This document shows, piece after piece, positions 34,694-64,000 of a stretch of DNA of 64,000 nucleotides. How positions within the stretch are numbered: the first letter of the stretch is position 1; every line of letters starts with the position of its first letter. The stretch is taken from positions 1,364,001 through 1,428,000 of the forward strand of contig NC_135262.1 of the NCBI RefSeq assembly GCF_964204865.1. Direction: 5' to 3'. Below the pieces are notes generated by a model. It did no database searches and had not been told where the DNA came from. It was given only the letters and a program-made list of their open reading frames with translations. This DNA is from Styela clava. Lineage: Eukaryota > Chordata > Ascidiacea > Stolidobranchia > Styelidae. A program made the position numbers and the translations under genes.

Positions 34694-37600
34694 ATGGACC
34701 CAATGTTCATGGCATTGAGTTATTTTCGTCGTCGAAAATACGACGAATGTGCAAATCTTTGCACTAAAATGCTGGAAAAGAATCCGTACGACCAGGCCGT
34801 CTGGTCGCTCAAAACACGAGCCCTTACAGAACAAGTTTACATTGATGAAGTGGAGGCAGAAGAGGTTGGAATAGCTGAAGTTATCATGGATGATAATGCC
34901 GTAGCACAGGTTGCAAGACCAGGTATGCTAGTCATTTTTTCTTCAAAATCGTCACATTAATGAGACAGAACAATTCTGCTGTGTCACACTTCATTGGTAC
35001 TTTTTCAGGTCGCCATTTCTTCATACTTTTCAAGTTTTTGTCTTGTAGAGCGCAATACTTTATACCAAATTTTGTAGTTCTTTATTATTCATGTGCACAC
35101 TTTCATACAATGTTTGGTTCAGTTCGGCTAGAGCCGTGACCCCCTTCCATACTGGCAACTCTTGTGGACCCTTCATACTATGTGCCAAAACTTTTACCCA
35201 CCTAGACTGGCGGCCATGTAAGTGTGATGTAAAAAGGTACATTTTATGAACAGAATGTTATTTGCATTGTTACAAAAGCAAAAATGGAAAACAGTGTCAA
35301 AACTAAATTTACTGTATTTATTGTAGTGCATGCATAATTGGTTAAAAGCAGAAATGTATGGCAGCATCGGATTGTCATTGTCACGAGTCGGAAAAATAAC
35401 TCATACTTTATCCCGCTTTTTGGCAAATAATTTGGATAATGGTTGGTATTTAAAAGTATGGGCGTTTTACTAGTATGATGTTGTGTTGCGCAAATATTAA
35501 AATCCATCATCGATACCACTATTGCCGTATTAATTTAATTCTGTTAACATGACTCATGGTATATAAAATATATACTGCAATAATCTGCAAATACAAAATG
35601 CCTGGTAATATAGCTAGGTTGTAACTTGTAAATAGCAGTTATTCCATTGCTTATTGTATGGAAATTCCTACATACATTTAGATAAGCTTCAATTAGTGGA
35701 TTTTATTTTCGAAGTATTCAAAATTTCATATTCGAAAAAAATAATTTCGAATGTATTCGAAATAGTGAACTATTCGGTATTGGCCATCCCTGAATTATTT
35801 ATGCTCAACAAAGTAAAATACCTTGTGAAATATCCTTAAGCATCGGATTAAATCACCCAACGGGCCAGATTTGGCCCATGGGCCGTAGTTTAACCATGCC
35901 TCTCTAATTACTAACTTTTTATTGTCACAGGGACCAGCATGAAACCCAGCAGTTCTGGTCGATCTACCGGGACAAGCCCAGCAGTGAGACCAACCAGTCA
36001 GTCAGGAAGGCCTGTTAGTGGTTTTGTGAGACCAGGTGAGTGAATAGAATTTGTATGGAGTCGTGAAAAATTTACACCAGACTCCCACTCCAAACTTTAC
36101 ATGTTTAAAAAATGACTTGATCTCCAGCGTGACAAAAAATTTATTCTGCTTTGCGATAAAAATATGACATCATAGTGACCACCGGCCAGCTTTCATTCGC
36201 CCACTCTTGCTGAAACATGTAAGGGCAAAAGGTCAACTCTTTATCCGCATTCCTGCCTCATTTTTTTCTCAAAAATACTAAAAAAATCACTTACCGTATT
36301 TGCTCGTTTTGTAGCCCAAGCACGGGCGCTTGGTATTTTTAAAGTACAATTATACACAGAAATTACGGTATCTTTGAAGACAAATATTTGACGACATTAA
36401 TCCTTTTTCCATGTCAAACACAAATTATTCACGTCTTAAGAGTAATTTTCAAAATTTTTCTACGCACCGCAGGTACAAATCGCAAAAGAAGAAAAGTTTT
36501 GCGACGCCCTATCAATATTGAAACTTGCACAGTTTGAGAACCACGGTGTTACGTAATCAACGCTATCTGTTATGTATGGCGTGAGTGTTATCTACCAGCG
36601 CTTGAAATTCAACAGCGTTGTGACAAAAGCGCTTCTTATTTTCTATTGTTCTCTACCACTAAAAATAAGCTTTACATCGGGCGGGTATTCAAGCACCGGC
36701 TCTTATTTATTTTTATGTTCTGTTCACACGGGCGGCTATTCAAACGGGCCCTTAATCAAAATCGGGCGGTAAAACGAGCATATACGATATGTCTGTTAAA
36801 CTTGGTTCAGCATATAAATAAACTGCAGCACGCATAATCATAGTAAGTACAGGAAGTAGAGACATGGAAAGACAAAATGAATATATTGATTCATGTACAC
36901 ATTCTAATTCTATCAAAATCAAACAATTTTATTTGTGTCATTTTAATCACAGCAGTGGCTCGCTCCACCATTTCAACATTTTTTTCATCAAATTCGTTTT
37001 TTTGAATTCGACAAATGCAGGACTAATTTAATTTTTCTCTTAATTAAATGTTCTTGTTCACTCTATATTTTTTAAAATTTCTGTTTAAAATTCAGACTTT
37101 AATTACCGCCATTAATGGTTGCTGACTCTAAAAAACTAAAAATTCTGTGGACCTGATATATCTACAAAAATCTTCCATATTAAGATTGAAATTGTGATGT
37201 GTATTAAATTTTATGGAGTATTGTTTGATTGGCAAAATGTATATGTTCATAATTTATTTAAATTGTTGAGTGCGTTGAATACAGTGTTCACTTCTAATTT
37301 TACTCACAGATGATTAGCCTTTACATCTAACTATTAACTTTCATGGTTATTCTCACAGCAAATTTTTCAAAATAACATATACTGTATATAAAAATGTATA
37401 AACTCTGATACATCATGCAATCGAAATGTTAGAAAGCCAGGCATTTGAAACAGAATATATTATTCAAAATGTCAGTTGCGTTATCATTTGTAACTTTGTG
37501 AACAATTTCCTTTTTCCTTGATGTGTGTTTTGCCTACGTATAGTTGAGTAACCAAAGTTCTGTAGATATTGTTGCACTATTACTTTAATCTTAAAACTAC

Positions 37601-40600
37601 AGCAATGGAAGCTCAAACCTAAGTTAGGTGTTGGATGGATATATGCTTCCAATTGCCGCCAAAAGCGATTTGCTAAGTGCACAACAAAAATTAACAGAAT
37701 TGTGTTAAACATACCTAATACCTAAAATATGATTGAATATTTTACATATTGCATTTATTTTAAATGCTGTGTATATAAATCAACGATTGCATTTTACCTT
37801 TCTATGTCATTTACTTTCTATTACGTAATTTTCTGTTACGATCACAAAATTGAGTTTTATTTGAAGGCAGCAATTTTTTTTCTGATAATTTGGCACCGCA
37901 CGAACAAAATGTTCTGGAACCGCTGAGCTAAATGAAAAATGAAGATGAATGTGCCACATGCCATTAAAGATATGGAGGGTGTCCATAAAGTCCTGAAATA
38001 TTCTAAAATTGCGAAGGGATTTTATCGACACCATATATTGTTTTGGCCCTCGCAGATGTATTATTTAATGAAGTAAAAATATTCAAACAGTTACTGATTA
38101 AAAAACAACAAACCTGGTTAAGAAATATTTAGAACCGACTTCATAACAAAATTGAAATTGTATTGTAAAATGGACACCCTGTATATCTTATAAATATATT
38201 AAATTATTTAATTAAGCTTTATTTGTTTTCTGAAAGAATTTGCTCAAAGCTAGACTCACGAGTAAGTTAACTCGTCTGGAAATAACATAATCTGTTTCCA
38301 CCATTCGTTCAACCAATTACGGAAACTCGAAATCAAAAGTTTCATGGAAAGAGATTATGTTACTCATACTTATCTTTATGATACTATCTCGTTTAAGCGT
38401 TCTTGTGGCAACTGACACATCCGCAATAGAAAGTAGACAAGAAGAAAGGACTTGCGGTTCAGTGCACAATACTCATCTCTTGGTAAATTTGGGGAAAATC
38501 CTCTGAAATTCAGATTTTGATTGTGCTTTATTTGTTATTCAAGAAATTTTCTTTTTAAAGGTACCCAATCTGGAAGGCCAGGGACCATGGAACAAGCACT
38601 CAGGACCCCTCGTTCAGCACAGACAGCTCGACCAGTGACAAGTGCCAGTGGAAGATTTGTTCGACTTGGGACAGCTTCGATGCTCTCCAATAAGGATGGG
38701 CCTTTTATCAACATGTCCCGACTGAATTTGAATAAATATGCGGGCAGGGATAATCTGTCAAAGGTGAGTTTATTTCTTCAATATTTTATGTGCTCCATAT
38801 GATAATTTATACAATAAGCTGAGATAATTAAAACTAGAGTCATAAGAGCACAATTATAATATTTTCCCAGCTTTTCATTTCAGAGGGACGTTCCCAAATT
38901 TTTAGAGGAGAGATATTTTGTTATTAATGATAAAACTATTTGTAGCTTCTTGAACTGTATTGTGACTGATCATCTGCACTGGGAAATAAGCCACTTTCTG
39001 GATTATCAAATACTGTTTTATTTACATTTAGGGTAAAGTGTGGTGACACTTCTCAAAATTAGCGGGGTGGGAGTGTTTGAAATTTGTTCATCCCTTCAGG
39101 GGGTGTAGGGAAATCACAGGGTTGGAAGATTATTTTGATTGGCGGAATGCCTACCTAACTCAAATTATGATTTGTCGATTGTATCTGAAATAGTCATTTT
39201 TTCAATAATCCAAATTAATATTACCACGTCTAATTTATATTGGCTAATGAGCAATAATTTTTGTTACAAGAAAAGTACTTAAGTCTTCTTTTTTTCAGGC
39301 TTTATTTGAATACATTTTTCACCATGAAAATGATGTCAGAAATGCGTTAGAACTTGCTGCTCTTGCAACAGAAAAATCTCAATATAAAGACTGGTGGTGG
39401 AAGGTTGGTTAGAATGTATAAATATATTTCAATTTGGCAAATGTGCTTGACAAAAGTCTTTTTTAATTCTCTGATGAGAATGCCTAGTAAACTTAATGCT
39501 TTTAAGCTACAGTCATAAATTGCGAGTTCAATTATATCTATGGAAATTCTAAAATTATTATTCCTGGCCACATTATTACAGTCATCAGAAATTGAATGAA
39601 GGCATTTTCAGATTAACTTTTATTGCTATAAATGATAGTTTTTCATGTGGAACAGGGCTTTGCTTTGAGGAAACTTGGGCAAAAAACATATACCTCTTAG
39701 TGTGTAATGGTCGCTCGCACTCTCTCTTCTTCCACTCTCAAGTTGAGGACTTTCGAAAAAATATAAGTTATTTCTCATTATAGTGCAGTTTGTGGCCCCC
39801 TGGCTGCCTATTGTACATCCCTGTTATAGTGTCAGCACTCATAATCAGCCGCTTGCAATTCTTCTTTCGGCACTATTTCCATGTTTAACACGTTTAATTG
39901 AAAGCTTGGGACACAGAGAACACTTGTATTGTACACATCATTCCTTATTCCAGGTCCAACTTGGCAAATGTTATTATCGTCTTGGTATGTACCGGGATGC
40001 TGAGCGCCAGTTCAAATCTGCGCTAAAACAAGAATCTATTGTGGATACAATGTTATATCTAGGAAAAGTCTATCAGAGATTAGATCAGCCGTTATCAGCT
40101 ATTGATATCTATAATCAAGGTCTGGAGAAATATCCCGGCGAGGCCAGTTTGCTAACAGGTGAGACCTTGGTTCTAAACTTTTGTGTTAAAGCATTCCTCC
40201 CTTTGCCTCTTTTGGAATTCTCTTTGCACCTCACACTATAATTTTAAAAATTTGTTTTTGTCAAATAAGTTCAGTTTTCTCACTTTGTGTTAATTCCATT
40301 TTGATTTACTCAATGCTTACATATATATATGAAACATTTTAATTCCAGGTGTCGCCCGTGTTTATGATGCTATGGACAACCAAGAAGAGATGGCGAAATG
40401 GTACCGTCACGTTTTGGATCACGATCGCACAAATGTCGAGGCCCTTGCTTCAATTGCAGCGGACTATTTCTACAACGATCACCCGGAGGTCGCTCTCAGT
40501 TTATACCGAAGGCTGTTACAAATGGGTGTCTACAACGTCCAAATTTTTAATAATCTTGGTTTATGCTGCTACTACGCACAGCAGTACGACATGACTTTTA

Positions 40601-41004
40601 AATGTTTCGAGCGTGCTCTATTGGTCGCAGAAGATTTAGAAGCGGCAGATGTATGGTACAATGTCAGTCACGTTGCGATTGGAATCGGTGAATTAAATAT
40701 GGCGTACCAATGTCTACGCCTCGCTGTTTCCATAGATAACAGCCACGCTGAAGCTTACAATAATCTCGGCGTTTTGGAATTACGTCAAGATGACATTGAC
40801 AAAGCTAAAGTATTTTTTACATCGTCCCAAGAACTGGCTCCAGGGTCATACGAAGCGCATTACAATCAGGCGACTCTTTCGCAATCCCTCGGTGACCTTC
40901 AAACGACCTACATCTCAACTATGAGAGCCACTGAAGCGTTTCCTGAGCATGTCGACTCAAAGGATTTGCTCAAAGTGTTAAAAGATCATTTCACAAGTTT
41001 GTGA
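34694..41004 (+). CDS. TTC8: Tetratricopeptide repeat protein 8 (BBS8), complete, 6 exons
   Basis: This is a BBSome subunit that takes part in membrane-protein traffic to and from cilia. Exons are 34694-34922, 35931-36035, 38561-38763, 39299-39403, 39954-40158 and 40349-41004. All borders are GT-AG with consistent phase, giving 500 residues (human forms are about 500-540). Exon 1 carries ALSYFRRRKYDECANLC and MVYIDE-like QVYIDEV. Exons 2-3 encode the low-complexity linker with SGRPGTMEQA and GRFVRLGTASML. Exon 4 has YKDWWWK. Exons 5-6 hold the TPR solenoid, from LGKCYYRLGMYRDAERQF through RRLLQMGVYN, NNLGLCCYYAQQYDMT and HAEAYNNLGVLELR. It ends with EAFPEHVDSKDL. Upstream of the ATG the sequence is AT-rich without a clear TATA box. 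A candidate poly(A) signal AATAAA lies at 42020-42025. Confidence 0.96.
35150..35400 (+). mobile_element. Related copy of the repeat hit by the 5 kb transposon (uninterrupted)
   Basis: GCGGCCATGTAAGTGTGA, ATTTGCATTGTTACAAAAGC, AATGGAAAACAGTG and TCAAAACTAAATTTACTG run without interruption, whereas at 11374/16390 the same repeat is split after CAAAAC. It lies in TTC8 intron 1. Confidence 0.6.
36292..36789. mobile_element. MITE of about 498 bp with TACCGTATTTGCTCG-type ends
   Basis: The left end TACCGTATTTGCTCGTTTTG and the right end, read inverted as TATCGTATATGCTCGTTTTA, are imperfect inverted partners with GGGC-type words just inside. It lies in TTC8 intron 2. It shares its outermost bases with the shorter MITEs at 8508 and 62999 but not the interior. 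Confidence 0.6.
37974..38172. mobile_element. About 200-bp MITE with AGGGTGTCCATA inverted ends
   Basis: It starts AGGGTGTCCATAAAGTCCTG and ends AATGGACACCCT. The interior includes AACAAACCTGGTTAAGAAAT and ACTTCATAACAAAATTGAAA, shared with 29522-29680. It lies in TTC8 intron 2. The ends resemble mariner-derived MITEs common in animals, but the class is inferred. Confidence 0.55.
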
Positions 41005-41115
41005 ATTGCATTTAGCCATGTTAGTCACCATTTCTAGGGACCTAGACTCACATAATTTGCTATACTTATCTGTTATCTCTGTATGAATTACATATCAGCG
41101 ACTTTGTGTCTAAAG

Positions 41116-41412
41116 CAGTGATTCTCAAACTTTTCAAGCCGCGCCCCCATTTTAGAATTTGTGAAGTCTTACGCCCACCTAAAAATAACTAGCTATCAAT
41201 AAGCTACAAATAACAGATAGTAAGGTTTTATTCAAAAAAACACGTTAAAAATCTGCGTACACAATAAAGACATGTAAATATTAAATGAACGTAAATATTC
41301 AAAATAAGGCGGGCGAGATCAAACCTAACAAATATTTTTTTAAGCTTCAGACCACCTAAAAATTGTCTACGCTCCCCCTTATGGGCCACACCCTACTGTT
41401 AAAGTACCACTG
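41116..41412. mobile_element. hAT-type MITE with 8-bp TSD (one mismatch)
   Basis: It begins CAGTGATTCTCAAACTTTTC and ends AAAGTACCACTG, flanked by GTCTAAAG (41108-41115) and GTCTGAAG (41413-41420). It belongs to the same family as 3859-4144. It lies about 110 bases past the TTC8 stop codon and so probably within its 3' untranslated region. Confidence 0.75.
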
Positions 41413-42421
41413 GTCTGAAGCCGTTCTCAGTGCAGAACCCTATAAGTTTTGTTTTGAGTACTTTGTTCACCAGTTCATTTATCATATCCTATTTGTGTAC
41501 ATTACATACCACTGTCTGCTTGGTCCTCCAAAAATATCACATCCGCAGATGTTTCAAAAATTGCTTATATTGGTAGATCCTTCGTAATGAAATCTTTATG
41601 AATGTCTTGTGTAACACAATCCTGCATCTAACTGTCATATCCAGAGGCGTACCCAATGGGGGGGGGGAGTTGTGAATCGGAATAGCAATTTTTCGTACAT
41701 CGAAACAGTTTGTAAAACCTCAAGACTTCAGGAAACCCACGTTTACCGCCCTCCGGGGTCACCCGCGGTTATGGTTTTAGAAACTACTTGAAAATACCTG
41801 GCTTCGCTCCATGTTCATGTCTGTGTAAACAGCATGTCAGTGACTGTTCATCTAGGGCTTATTCAAAGTATAAAACCATGAATGACTGTATCTTTCTTCA
41901 TCTAAATTTATTATATTCATATAAATTACCTTTCGTTAATATTATTTCTCTGATACACTGTTCTTTGGTACAATTTGTAACAAAAAATATCGTTCTGTAA
42001 ACAATTATTTTTGTAGAAAAATAAAGCACCGTTATTATTTATCGAATTCTTTCTTTCTGGGTTTTATCCAAGATCTCTTGAGTATTGTATTTGCCAAGTT
42101 TGCCAGTCGTCTCATAAATTAGTGCTTATCGCATGAAATACATCCAGTTTCCTTCTAAAGCGACGAGGGGGAGCAAAGCAAGTACGGAGAACTGTGGTCA
42201 GAAAACGCTATCAGAGTGTTCACCAAAGCAGACAACTGCAGACGAATAAAATAAAACAAACAAGAAATATTGGGCAGTGAGTTAGCACACTGTCGTGTAT
42301 ACCGGCCTTTAGGAAACGGCCTAGGCTCAGATCATGCTATGCCTTGATACTTTTTGGTGCCCTATGTATAAATAATAATGAAAGTCGTTTGAACCAGTGT
42401 TCCACGTCTGAAGTTGAATAC

Positions 42422-42884
42422 GTTTCAGTATTCATTACTAATTGAAGGCAGAGTTACGACTAATTTCACTTCAGAAAGAAAATATTTAAATCAACTGGGC
42501 CAATATTGAAGTCTGTCTGAATCATCTGGCCAACTTTAACTTCCTTCAAACACTGAAATACCGTTGAAAATTTGTCCAGTTTCAGTATTCATTACTAATT
42601 GAAGGCAGAGTTAGGACTAATATTTAAGAAAATATTTAAATCAACTGGGCCAATATTGAAGTCTGTCTGAATCATCTGGCCAACTTTAACTTCCTTCAAA
42701 CACTGAAATACCGTTGAAAATTTGTCCAGTTTCAGTATTCGTTACTAATTGAAGGCAGAGTTACGACTAATTTCACTTCAGAAAGAAAATATTTAAATCA
42801 ACTGGGCCAATATTGAAGTCTGTCTGAATCATCTGGTCAACTTTAACTTCCTTCAAACACTGAAATACCGTTGAAAATTTGTCC
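42422..42884 (+). repeat. Tandem repeat, three units of 150-157 bp
   Basis: Units start at 42422, 42579 and 42729 with GTTTCAGTATTC and end at GAAAATTTGTCCA. They are nearly identical, and the middle unit lacks about seven bases (TTCACTTCAG region). High identity suggests recent amplification. Confidence 0.9.
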
Positions 42885-43274
42885 ATGAGAATTTCTGAGG
42901 AAGCCCCTTGTGCTCCAAGCCAGGCATGCCACATGTTGTACGTTCATCAGAGTCTTTCATACCCCAGAGTATAAATATGAAAATCCTTCAATTTAGCCAT
43001 TTTACCGGCTTTCCTTTCTCCCAGAATAAACACAAAAACCCCATCCTATAATCAAGCCGCCCTCTCATCCAGATGCATAAAATTCCTGACATGTTTCTAT
43101 CGCTTATTGCGCCAGTCATCAGTGAACACTCACACTGGTCAATATTATATTGAACTTCAACAATATATTGCACAAATAAATAATTGAAACAACACAACAA
43201 TACCATGAGCACACTTATATAGAAAAAACAGAATCGAATACAGGAGAGTAATGCTCTAATATCGGAGCTGTGAT

Positions 43275-43680
43275 GTCTGGAACAAATTTACACCCGATCT
43301 CATACTTTGTGAGCTGCGGATTCTGCGCAACAAATTTCTCTATAATCCGATGATTTTTTAGATTACGTCAGGGAGTTTGAAAATTAGACACATTGTTTTA
43401 AGAAAAAAAAAAGTCTGAAACATTTACACCCGAAGAAAAACATCTCGCGCTGCAGAATCTGGGTGACAAACAAAGCTTGAGCTCATTTCAATCCAATGAT
43501 TTTTTAGATTACGTCGGGAAGTTTGAAAATTAGACACATTGTTTTACGAGAAAAAGAAGGGTGTAAAGTCTGAAACTTTTACACCCGATGAAAAACGTCT
43601 CGCGCTGCAGAATCTGGGTGACAAACAAAGCTTGAGCTCACTTTAATCCAATGATTTTTAAGATTATGGTACGTCAAAAT
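43275..43680 (+). repeat. Tandem repeat, about 2.5 units of roughly 165 bp
   Basis: The words CCAATGATTTTTTAGATTAC, GAAAATTAGACACATTG, TTTACACCCGA, CTCGCGCTGCAGAATCTG and AAACAAAGCTTGAGCTCA recur in order. The array lies between TTC8 and NSF. Confidence 0.85.
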
Positions 43681-43792
43681 TAGTGCTCGGGAAGTTGAAT
43701 ATTGGACACATTGTTCATACATTAATAAAGATTACGGGTATTAATTACGCAATATTATGTTCTCGGGAGAAAATATCACTTTGAAAACGGTG

Positions 43793-43882
43793 CTCCAGAA
43801 GTATGCGCACCAAGATATCGCACAACCTGAATCTTAACCGGTACACACATACTATGTTCAGGTTGTGCGCATACTTCTGGAG
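43793..43882. repeat. Fold-back element (AAGTATGCGC family), 90 bp
   Basis: Perfect 18-base inverted ends CTCCAGAAGTATGCGCAC enclose CAACCTGAA and GTTCAGGTTG arms, so the element folds into one long hairpin. Related elements are at 44124-44234, 46517-46752, 51362-51474, about 53186-53394 and about 56864-57073. Confidence 0.8.
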
Positions 43883-44123
43883 GTCCTTGAAAACGGTTGA
43901 GAACCACTGGTTAAAATTTTAGCTGCAAGTTCACCACACTCACTAAATATGTTAATCATCCAGTTGAAACAATCATACACAAATTATAAAAAAAAATCCC
44001 TCAAATTTACTGAGGACGGAAGCCGCGTTGAACCAATGTTGGCTCGATTTTCAAGCAACGAATATCAGATCTGAAAATTTGGTTTTTGGAGCCAACCCAC
44101 TAGAGAGGCAATATTGAAGATTT

Positions 44124-44234
44124 GGCGTTCCGGAGTAACTTGTACCAAGATGACGCACAACCTGAACAACCCTAACCTGGTAAACATACTATGTTCAGGT
44201 TGTGCACCATCTTGGTACGAATACTTCAGCATTC
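44124..44234. repeat. Fold-back element of the same family, 111 bp
   Basis: TGTACCAAGATGACGCACAA and CCTGAACA on the left pair with TGTTCAGG and TTGTGCACCATCTTGGTAC on the right, enclosing a short CCTAACCTGG loop. The outermost bases are decayed, and no target duplication is visible. Confidence 0.75.
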
Positions 44235-44519
44235 ACCCAACTCACAATATGGCCGTTCGGCTCTAATTGTCAAGCTCTTATAATTCAGCCCGAGACAGTA
44301 GTATCTTCAAGTAAATCCCAAAACACTGCAACCCTTATCTTTATGAATGACAGAATTCCCTACAAAAAACAAAGCACCAACTAGAAATATAATGTGACAG
44401 AATCAACAAATAGGATACATGGTACATATATTCTGCCAAGCTGGGATGTTTGAAGCATTTAATTTGAATAAAACAGTAAAAATTCTAACAAAGAATCGTC
44501 TCTAAACGAAACTACGCCT

Positions 44520-45005
44520 CAATTCCCAGGTGGTGGTCTGAGTCAACTTTTTAAAGCAATGACTGGAATGATATCATACAATAGAAATTACATATCATTA
44601 AATTTATGTTTTTATTTATTAAGCAAAAGTGGTGATTGGAGTCAATAACTAATGATAGAAATAGAGTCAGTGTGGTGGCCGGAGTCAATATTTTAAAGCA
44701 ATAGCTTGAATGATATTATATAATAAATATATATATTTCATTAAATTTCTATTTTAAAATTTTTAGCCAAAGTAGTGATTGGAGTCGGTAATTTACGAAA
44801 AATAAAGTCAATGTAGTGATCGGAGTCTAAATATCAACTCAACCGAATCTCTGATCATCACTAACATATAAAATATATTCAGAGTCTGATATAATGTAAT
44901 TTATTTTTAACAGTAGTTATAATCAGGCCTCCTTTTTCGAAGGTTGTGATTGGAGTCTAACTTTGCGATAAAATTGAGTTAGGGTGGTGGCCAGAGTCTG
45001 AATCC
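44520..45005. repeat. Imperfect tandem repeat downstream of NSF
   Basis: Units of about 165 bp contain GTGGTGATTGGAGTCAAT or variants, TTTTAAAGCAATG, GAATGATAT and CATTAAATTT. Similar words (GTGGTTGGAGTCA) recur next to an NSF exon at 51790-51860. The array covers the likely NSF 3' untranslated region, and a minus-strand AATAAATAAA lies at 44620-44611. Confidence 0.65.
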
Positions 45006-45006
45006 C

Positions 45007-63483
<18,477 letters not shown>

Positions 63484-63679
63484 CTGTCATAAGAAATGAA
63501 ATTTAGCATTTCTTAGGTGGTGTTTTTTACACTGAACAAGGCTATGTAATAGCATCTACTGATACATCAAATTTGGATACTATTCTCAGAGAGATGGACA
63601 CCACTCTGGTTCGTCATTGGCTGCCCAATTCATTACATCTAGGGTGGCGAGGTCGTGGGGAAGCCCCTCAAGTAAAAAA

Positions 63680-63775
63680 CGAGAATATCGGTCAGAGACC
63701 GAAGACTTATCGATCGAAAGTTAGGGGATCCTCAAAACAGCGCTCTTATTCCATAGTGACACCTTGTGCTTCATT
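63680..63775 (+). mobile_element. 5' fragment of the ACGAGAATATCGGT repeat
   Basis: ACGAGAATATCGGTCAGAGA and CGAAGACTTATCGATCGAAA match copies at 7239 and 60115. GTTAGGGGATCC is shared with the 60115 copy. The 3' hairpin is absent. Confidence 0.6.
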
Positions 63776-63934
63776 CGAGTGAAAACTACTATCTTTTTTT
63801 AAAGATCATAAGAACCTAAATGTTGTTTGGAAGAGGCCATGATCATGAAAGTTTGATAGCAAGTAGCACCTCCCACTTGTTTATAATAAAGGCATGAACA
63901 AATTTTACAATAAATCAAATTGGTTATTAATATT

Positions 63935-64000
63935 GGGTCTAGTGTAGTACTTCCAGTGCGCTTGTCAATATTTGTTATTCCTATTTGGGGTTATTCCTTA
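63935..64000. mobile_element. GGGTCT MITE, left end only, cut by window edge
   Basis: GGGTCTAGTGTAGTACTTCC matches the left end of the MITEs at 4563 and 21761, with an internal shortening after GTGTAGTA. The rest is outside the window. Confidence 0.6.

Noticed and set aside
39592-39953. Open sequence just upstream of TTC8 exon 5 as additional coding sequence
   Set aside because: The family protein is continuous from exon 4 (YKDWWWK) to exon 5 (VQLGKCYY) across consensus splice sites, so this is intron.

Overview
The window is eukaryotic, animal nuclear DNA. Genes with GT-AG introns sit in AT-rich sequence packed with short DNA transposons, a tRNA-derived SINE, fold-back repeats and minisatellites. 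The proteins are conserved metazoan ones (TTC8/BBS8, NSF, a DOK-type adaptor, SH3BP5, an M17 aminopeptidase). An invertebrate deuterostome, possibly an ascidian tunicate, is my best guess. That guess rests on overall character (compact genes, several intronless, and many short repeats) and not on any diagnostic marker.

Layout from left to right. 1-3688 (minus) holds five coding exons of a YtcJ-like amidohydrolase whose 3' end lies beyond the left edge. 3.8-9 kb is intergenic and full of repeats. 8983-9915 (minus) is a single-exon SH3BP5-family gene. 11375-16389 is a 5 kb DNA transposon with an intact 792-codon DDE-like transposase reading frame, flanked by the duplicated tetranucleotide TATA. 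Its two arms of about 1.45 kb are inverted copies of each other, so the 3' third of the transposase gene is present twice in opposite orientation. 19206-20798 (minus) is a single-exon leucyl aminopeptidase. 20.8-26.7 kb is intergenic and contains two copies of a CRE-motif-rich MITE, one split by a second 1.4 kb element. 26676-27983 (plus) is a single-exon DOK-family adaptor. 28-34.7 kb is intergenic. 34694-41004 (plus) is a complete six-exon TTC8/BBS8 gene. 41-45 kb contains three different tandem repeats. 45007-63483 (minus) contains 13 exons of NSF. Its first exons lie to the right of the window, and its introns hold at least six MITEs with clean 8-bp target duplications.

The host genes do not form an obvious pathway. 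NSF (SNARE disassembly), TTC8 (BBSome and ciliary traffic) and SH3BP5 (RAB11 exchange factor) all concern membrane traffic, but neighbouring genes in animals are rarely linked by function, so I draw no conclusion from this.

The parts most worth a second look are the palindromic transposon at 11.4-16.4 kb (with related copies of its insertion site elsewhere in the window), the nested MITE at 24.1-26.0 kb, the CRE-carrying MITE family, and the fold-back family whose members duplicate 8 bp on insertion. Exon boundaries come from GT-AG sites that keep the frame and from protein-family comparison made from memory; repeat boundaries come from inspection by eye.
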